NCBI GenBank assembly: GCA_951812735.1
Contig: OX638332.1
Span: 1,124,732 to 1,188,731, forward strand
Direction of reading: 5' to 3'
Origin: Candidatus Dadabacteria bacterium
GTDB taxonomy: Bacteria; Desulfobacterota_D; UBA1144; Nemesobacterales; Nemesobacteraceae
Length of the DNA: 64,000 nt
The notes beneath the pieces are model-generated. The model was not told the DNA's origin and did not search any database. It worked only from the letters and a program-made list of their open reading frames with translations. Position numbers and translations under genes: made by a program. Position 1 is the stretch's first letter; the number at the start of each line of letters is the position of its first letter. Positions 61,788 to 64,000 of the stretch are shown piece by piece.

Positions 61788-62978
61788 ATGTCAGATAATG
61801 AGTTTCCAAGAGAAATAGCCGCATCAGTCAGGCGCATGGCAGGGCACTTTCCCGCCGTTGTCCTTACGGGTGCCCGTCAGACGGGCAAGACAACGCTTCT
61901 GACAAAACTGTTCGGGGATTATAACTACGTAAGCCTCGACCTTCCGGCAGAAGCGCAGTTGGCCGAAGAAGATCCTCAATCTTTTCTGTCGCGTCATCCC
62001 GCGCCGCTGCTCGTGGATGAGGTTCAGTACGCTCCCAGGCTGTTTCGCTATCTCAAGGTTGAAATAGACAAGCACAGGGAAATGAACGGGCGCTTCATTC
62101 TGACGGGGTCGCAGAAATTCAGCCTGATGCAGGGAGTCTCGGAGTCTCTGGCGGGACGTTGCGGCGTGCTGGAGCTTGAGGGCCTTACGATTGAGGAACT
62201 TGGATCTGTATTTTCCCGCATGGAAGAGAATGAAGGAATGGCCGAGATTCTCGGTCGCGGGTTTATGCCGCAACTCTGGAAGGATCCGGCAATGAGGCCC
62301 GCGGACTATTTCGCCAGCTATCAGGCGACTTATCTTGAGCGCGATGTGCGCCAGCTTTTGAATGTTTCGTCGTTGCGGGACTTTGACCGCTTCATGCGCG
62401 CCTTGGCTCTTCGCAGCGGGCAGCTGCTTAACAAGTCGGAAATTGCCAAGGAGACGGGAATAAACAGCAAAACCGCCGACAAGTGGCTGAATGTGCTTGT
62501 GGCTTCCAATCAGGTTACCCTGCTTGAACCCTGGTTTGCGAATCTCGGGAAGCGTCTCGCGAAGACGCCCAAGCTTTTTTTCAACGATGTCGGGTTGCTG
62601 TGTTTCCTCTTGGGACTTAGCGGAGAGGCGGTGACCGGAAGCTATCTGGTCGGAGCGATATGGGAGACTTTTATTTTTGGCGAACTGCGAAAATACTTGT
62701 CTCTGGCGGCTCCGGAAGCAACCATATGGCACTATCGGGACCAGTCACGCGAGACGGATTTCATTATTGAGAAGGACGGCCGTCTGACTCTGGCGGAAGC
62801 GAAATGGAAGGAACTTCCGACGCCACGTGACTTTGCTCAGGCCCTCAAGGTTCACGAACTGCTCGGACCGCGGGCAAGATGGCCCGTTATGGTGCTTTGC
62901 CGCACCCGCCAGAGTTTTCCGGTTGCAGAAAAGCTGCTTGCCGTAAATGCGTTCAGACTTCGGGAACATTTGCCATGA
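61788..62978 (+). CDS. AAA_14/DUF4143 ATPase (second copy in window)
   Basis: A 396-residue protein. It has Walker A GARQTGKT at residues 28-35, Walker B PLLVDEVQYAP and sensor LTGSQKFSLM, then the DUF4143 segment YLERDVRQLLNVSSLRDFDRFMRALA, a winged helix (LNKSEIAKETGINSKTADKWL) and the nuclease-like core HYRDQSRETDFIIEKDGRLTLAEAKW with D-x-n-E-x-K. It has low resemblance to the 27510 protein outside motifs. The function is unknown; a role in nucleic-acid remodelling or a toxin-like activity has been proposed for relatives. ATG 61788 has a weak ribosome site. Confidence 0.9.
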   Translation: MSDNEFPREIAASVRRMAGHFPAVVLTGARQTGKTTLLTKLFGDYNYVSLDLPAEAQLAEEDPQSFLSRHPAPLLVDEVQYAPRLFRYLKVEIDKHREMNGRFILTGSQKFSLMQGVSESLAGRCGVLELEGLTIEELGSVFSRMEENEGMAEILGRGFMPQLWKDPAMRPADYFASYQATYLERDVRQLLNVSSLRDFDRFMRALALRSGQLLNKSEIAKETGINSKTADKWLNVLVASNQVTLLEPWFANLGKRLAKTPKLFFNDVGLLCFLLGLSGEAVTGSYLVGAIWETFIFGELRKYLSLAAPEATIWHYRDQSRETDFIIEKDGRLTLAEAKWKELPTPRDFAQALKVHELLGPRARWPVMVLCRTRQSFPVAEKLLAVNAFRLREHLP

Positions 62979-63060
62979 GAAGCTGGAAACTCCCTCCGGC
63001 CCTAAATTAGGCTTTTTCCGGTTTTCTCAGTAAATTTTTACGGCAGATTCGGGGAGGATA

Positions 63061-63117
63061 ATGAAGAATCAAGACCCAAAACCCAGAGATTCGGTTTTGG
63101 ATAACGGAATATTTTGA
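63061..63117 (+). CDS. 18-codon leader ORF coupled to the TolC-family gene
   Basis: ATG 63061 lies behind a very good GGGGAGGA site and encodes MKNQDPKPRDSVLDNGIF. Its TGA overlaps the next ATG (TGATG). The downstream gene has no ribosome site of its own, so translation of the leader probably delivers ribosomes to it. Confidence 0.5.
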   Translation: MKNQDPKPRDSVLDNGIF

Positions 63118-64000
63118 TGTCGAAACACTTAAAGATCTTTGTGGTTTTCATTGCGTGCTTTTTCTTTGTCCCAGGCGGGGCCACGGCCCTTACCCTCACG
63201 CAGGCAAAGATAATGGCCCTTGAGAAAAACCACGACATAAGGGTCTGGATGCTGGGTGTCGACGCCGCCCGCGGAGAGCACAAGAGCAGGAAGGGCACAT
63301 ACGATCCCGAGATAAGCTTTATGGCCTCATACGCAGACACCAAGACCCCCACCTCAAGTTCTCTCATAGAGGACGGAATAATAAACGCCGAAGTTTTCTC
63401 CTTTGGAAGCGAACTCTCGGGCAAACTTCCCACCGGGACCTTCTATAAGCTCTACGACCTCGAGGTGTCGAGAACCGAGACCGATTCCCCAATCGATAGC
63501 CTTAGTCCGTCATGGGCCGCGAGCCTCGGTTTCAGCGTGGGGCAGGAGCTTCTCCGCGGCTTCGATATCGCTTCTAACAGGGTATCGCTTGTGCTTTCAA
63601 GAAAAGACAAAAACATATCCGTGTACGAGTTCGAGCGCGTGGTGGCAAAGACGCTTTTTGATCTTGAGAAAAGTTACTGGGGAGTAGTGGCTGCTGCCCG
63701 CGACCGCGACCTTGAGAAAAAAGCCTATGATCTGGCGCTTGATCTTGAGAGGAGAACCGGAATACAGGTAGAAGTCGGGGTTCTGCCAAGAGTGACTCTC
63801 ACTCAGGCGCGCTCTGAGAGCGCTGCCAGGAAGGTGAGGATGATAAACGCGGAGAATGCGTACGAAGCTTCCATGGACGCGCTTAAGAACCTCCTTGTCA
63901 TTCCCCTGGAGGAGAGTGTTGAGCTGCTTGAGATAACCGATTCCATGCCGACTGCGTATGCCCCAGTCTCTGAGCTTGAGGCGGTGCTGCAGGCCTTTGA
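63117..64000 (+). CDS. TolC-family outer-membrane efflux protein, N-terminal part
   Basis: The frame opens at ATG 63117 and runs off the right edge (294 residues visible). A signal peptide (FVVFIACFFFVPGGATA) is followed by LTLTQAKIMALEKNHDIRV, the usual first helix of TolC/OEP repeats. Next come barrel strands (ISFMASYADTK) and a long alpha-helical region with YWGVVAAARDRDLEKKAYDLALDLERRTGIQVEVGVLPRVTLTQARSE, a very characteristic OEP block. It forms the outer-membrane duct of an efflux or type I secretion system; the partners would lie downstream. It starts inside the stop of an 18-codon leader. Confidence 0.88.
   Translation, partial: MSKHLKIFVVFIACFFFVPGGATALTLTQAKIMALEKNHDIRVWMLGVDAARGEHKSRKGTYDPEISFMASYADTKTPTSSSLIEDGIINAEVFSFGSELSGKLPTGTFYKLYDLEVSRTETDSPIDSLSPSWAASLGFSVGQELLRGFDIASNRVSLVLSRKDKNISVYEFERVVAKTLFDLEKSYWGVVAAARDRDLEKKAYDLALDLERRTGIQVEVGVLPRVTLTQARSESAARKVRMINAENAYEASMDALKNLLVIPLEESVELLEITDSMPTAYAPVSELEAVLQAF

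Overview
The window reads as a chromosome segment of a Gram-negative bacterium. It carries groESL behind a CIRCE element, mutS, leuA, an LL-diaminopimelate aminotransferase, a SCO/PCuAC copper pair, a c-type cytochrome, a bactofilin/M23 pair, an outer-membrane barrel protein and a TolC-family protein. Genes use AUA and AGG codons heavily, begin mostly with ATG after GGAG-type ribosome sites, and TGA is an ordinary stop. The style suggests an uncultivated, Desulfobacterota- or Dadabacteria-like lineage. That placement is a guess from gene style, not a phylogenetic result.

Layout. Bases 1-960 hold the end of a Fic-like 'mobile mystery protein B' and small antitoxin-like genes. Bases 978-7467 hold a nitrilase, a solo TnpB element, an SDR, a nitroreductase, a cytochrome c, a SelW-like protein and leuA. 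Bases 7782-10830 hold a dead acetyltransferase, a collagen-like/RTX lipoprotein and a decayed paralogue of it. Bases 11249-18337 hold mutS, mazEF, groESL, a probable small RNA and the sco/pcuAC pair. Bases 18411-27371 hold an AbiEi antitoxin with a truncated toxin, bactofilin/M23, VKOR-thioredoxin, PAP2, two glycosyltransferases, dapL and vapBC. A DUF4143 ATPase (27510-28748) precedes the main accessory block.

From 55039 down to 28841, on the minus strand, lies an almost complete F-type conjugative type IV secretion system. Its order is traD, an HD-domain protein in the relaxase position, a small unknown protein, traA-L-E-K-B-V-C, trbI, a TraF-type S26 peptidase, traW, then (after cargo) traU, trbC, traN, traF, traH, traG. 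The order and the HD-type protein resemble the gonococcal genetic island/SXT group more than plasmid F. Between traW and traU sits 6.4 kb of cargo: a coupled pair encoding a small secreted protein and a secreted zincin with two nucleotide-identical Calx-beta repeats, then hipBA, then an AbiL-like ATPase/RloB pair. The last pair is flanked by two copies of the traW 3' end, which points to insertion exactly at the end of traW. No integrase, att site, partition gene or tRNA was seen.

Right of the system (55476-64000) are a DUF3800 protein, an unknown membrane protein, an outer-membrane barrel, a GIY-YIG-like pseudogene with two in-frame TGA codons, a second AbiEi antitoxin with a deleted toxin, a second DUF4143 ATPase and the start of a TolC-family gene behind an 18-codon leader. 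Toxin-antitoxin and defence-type genes recur throughout, and both AbiE toxins are broken while their antitoxins are intact.
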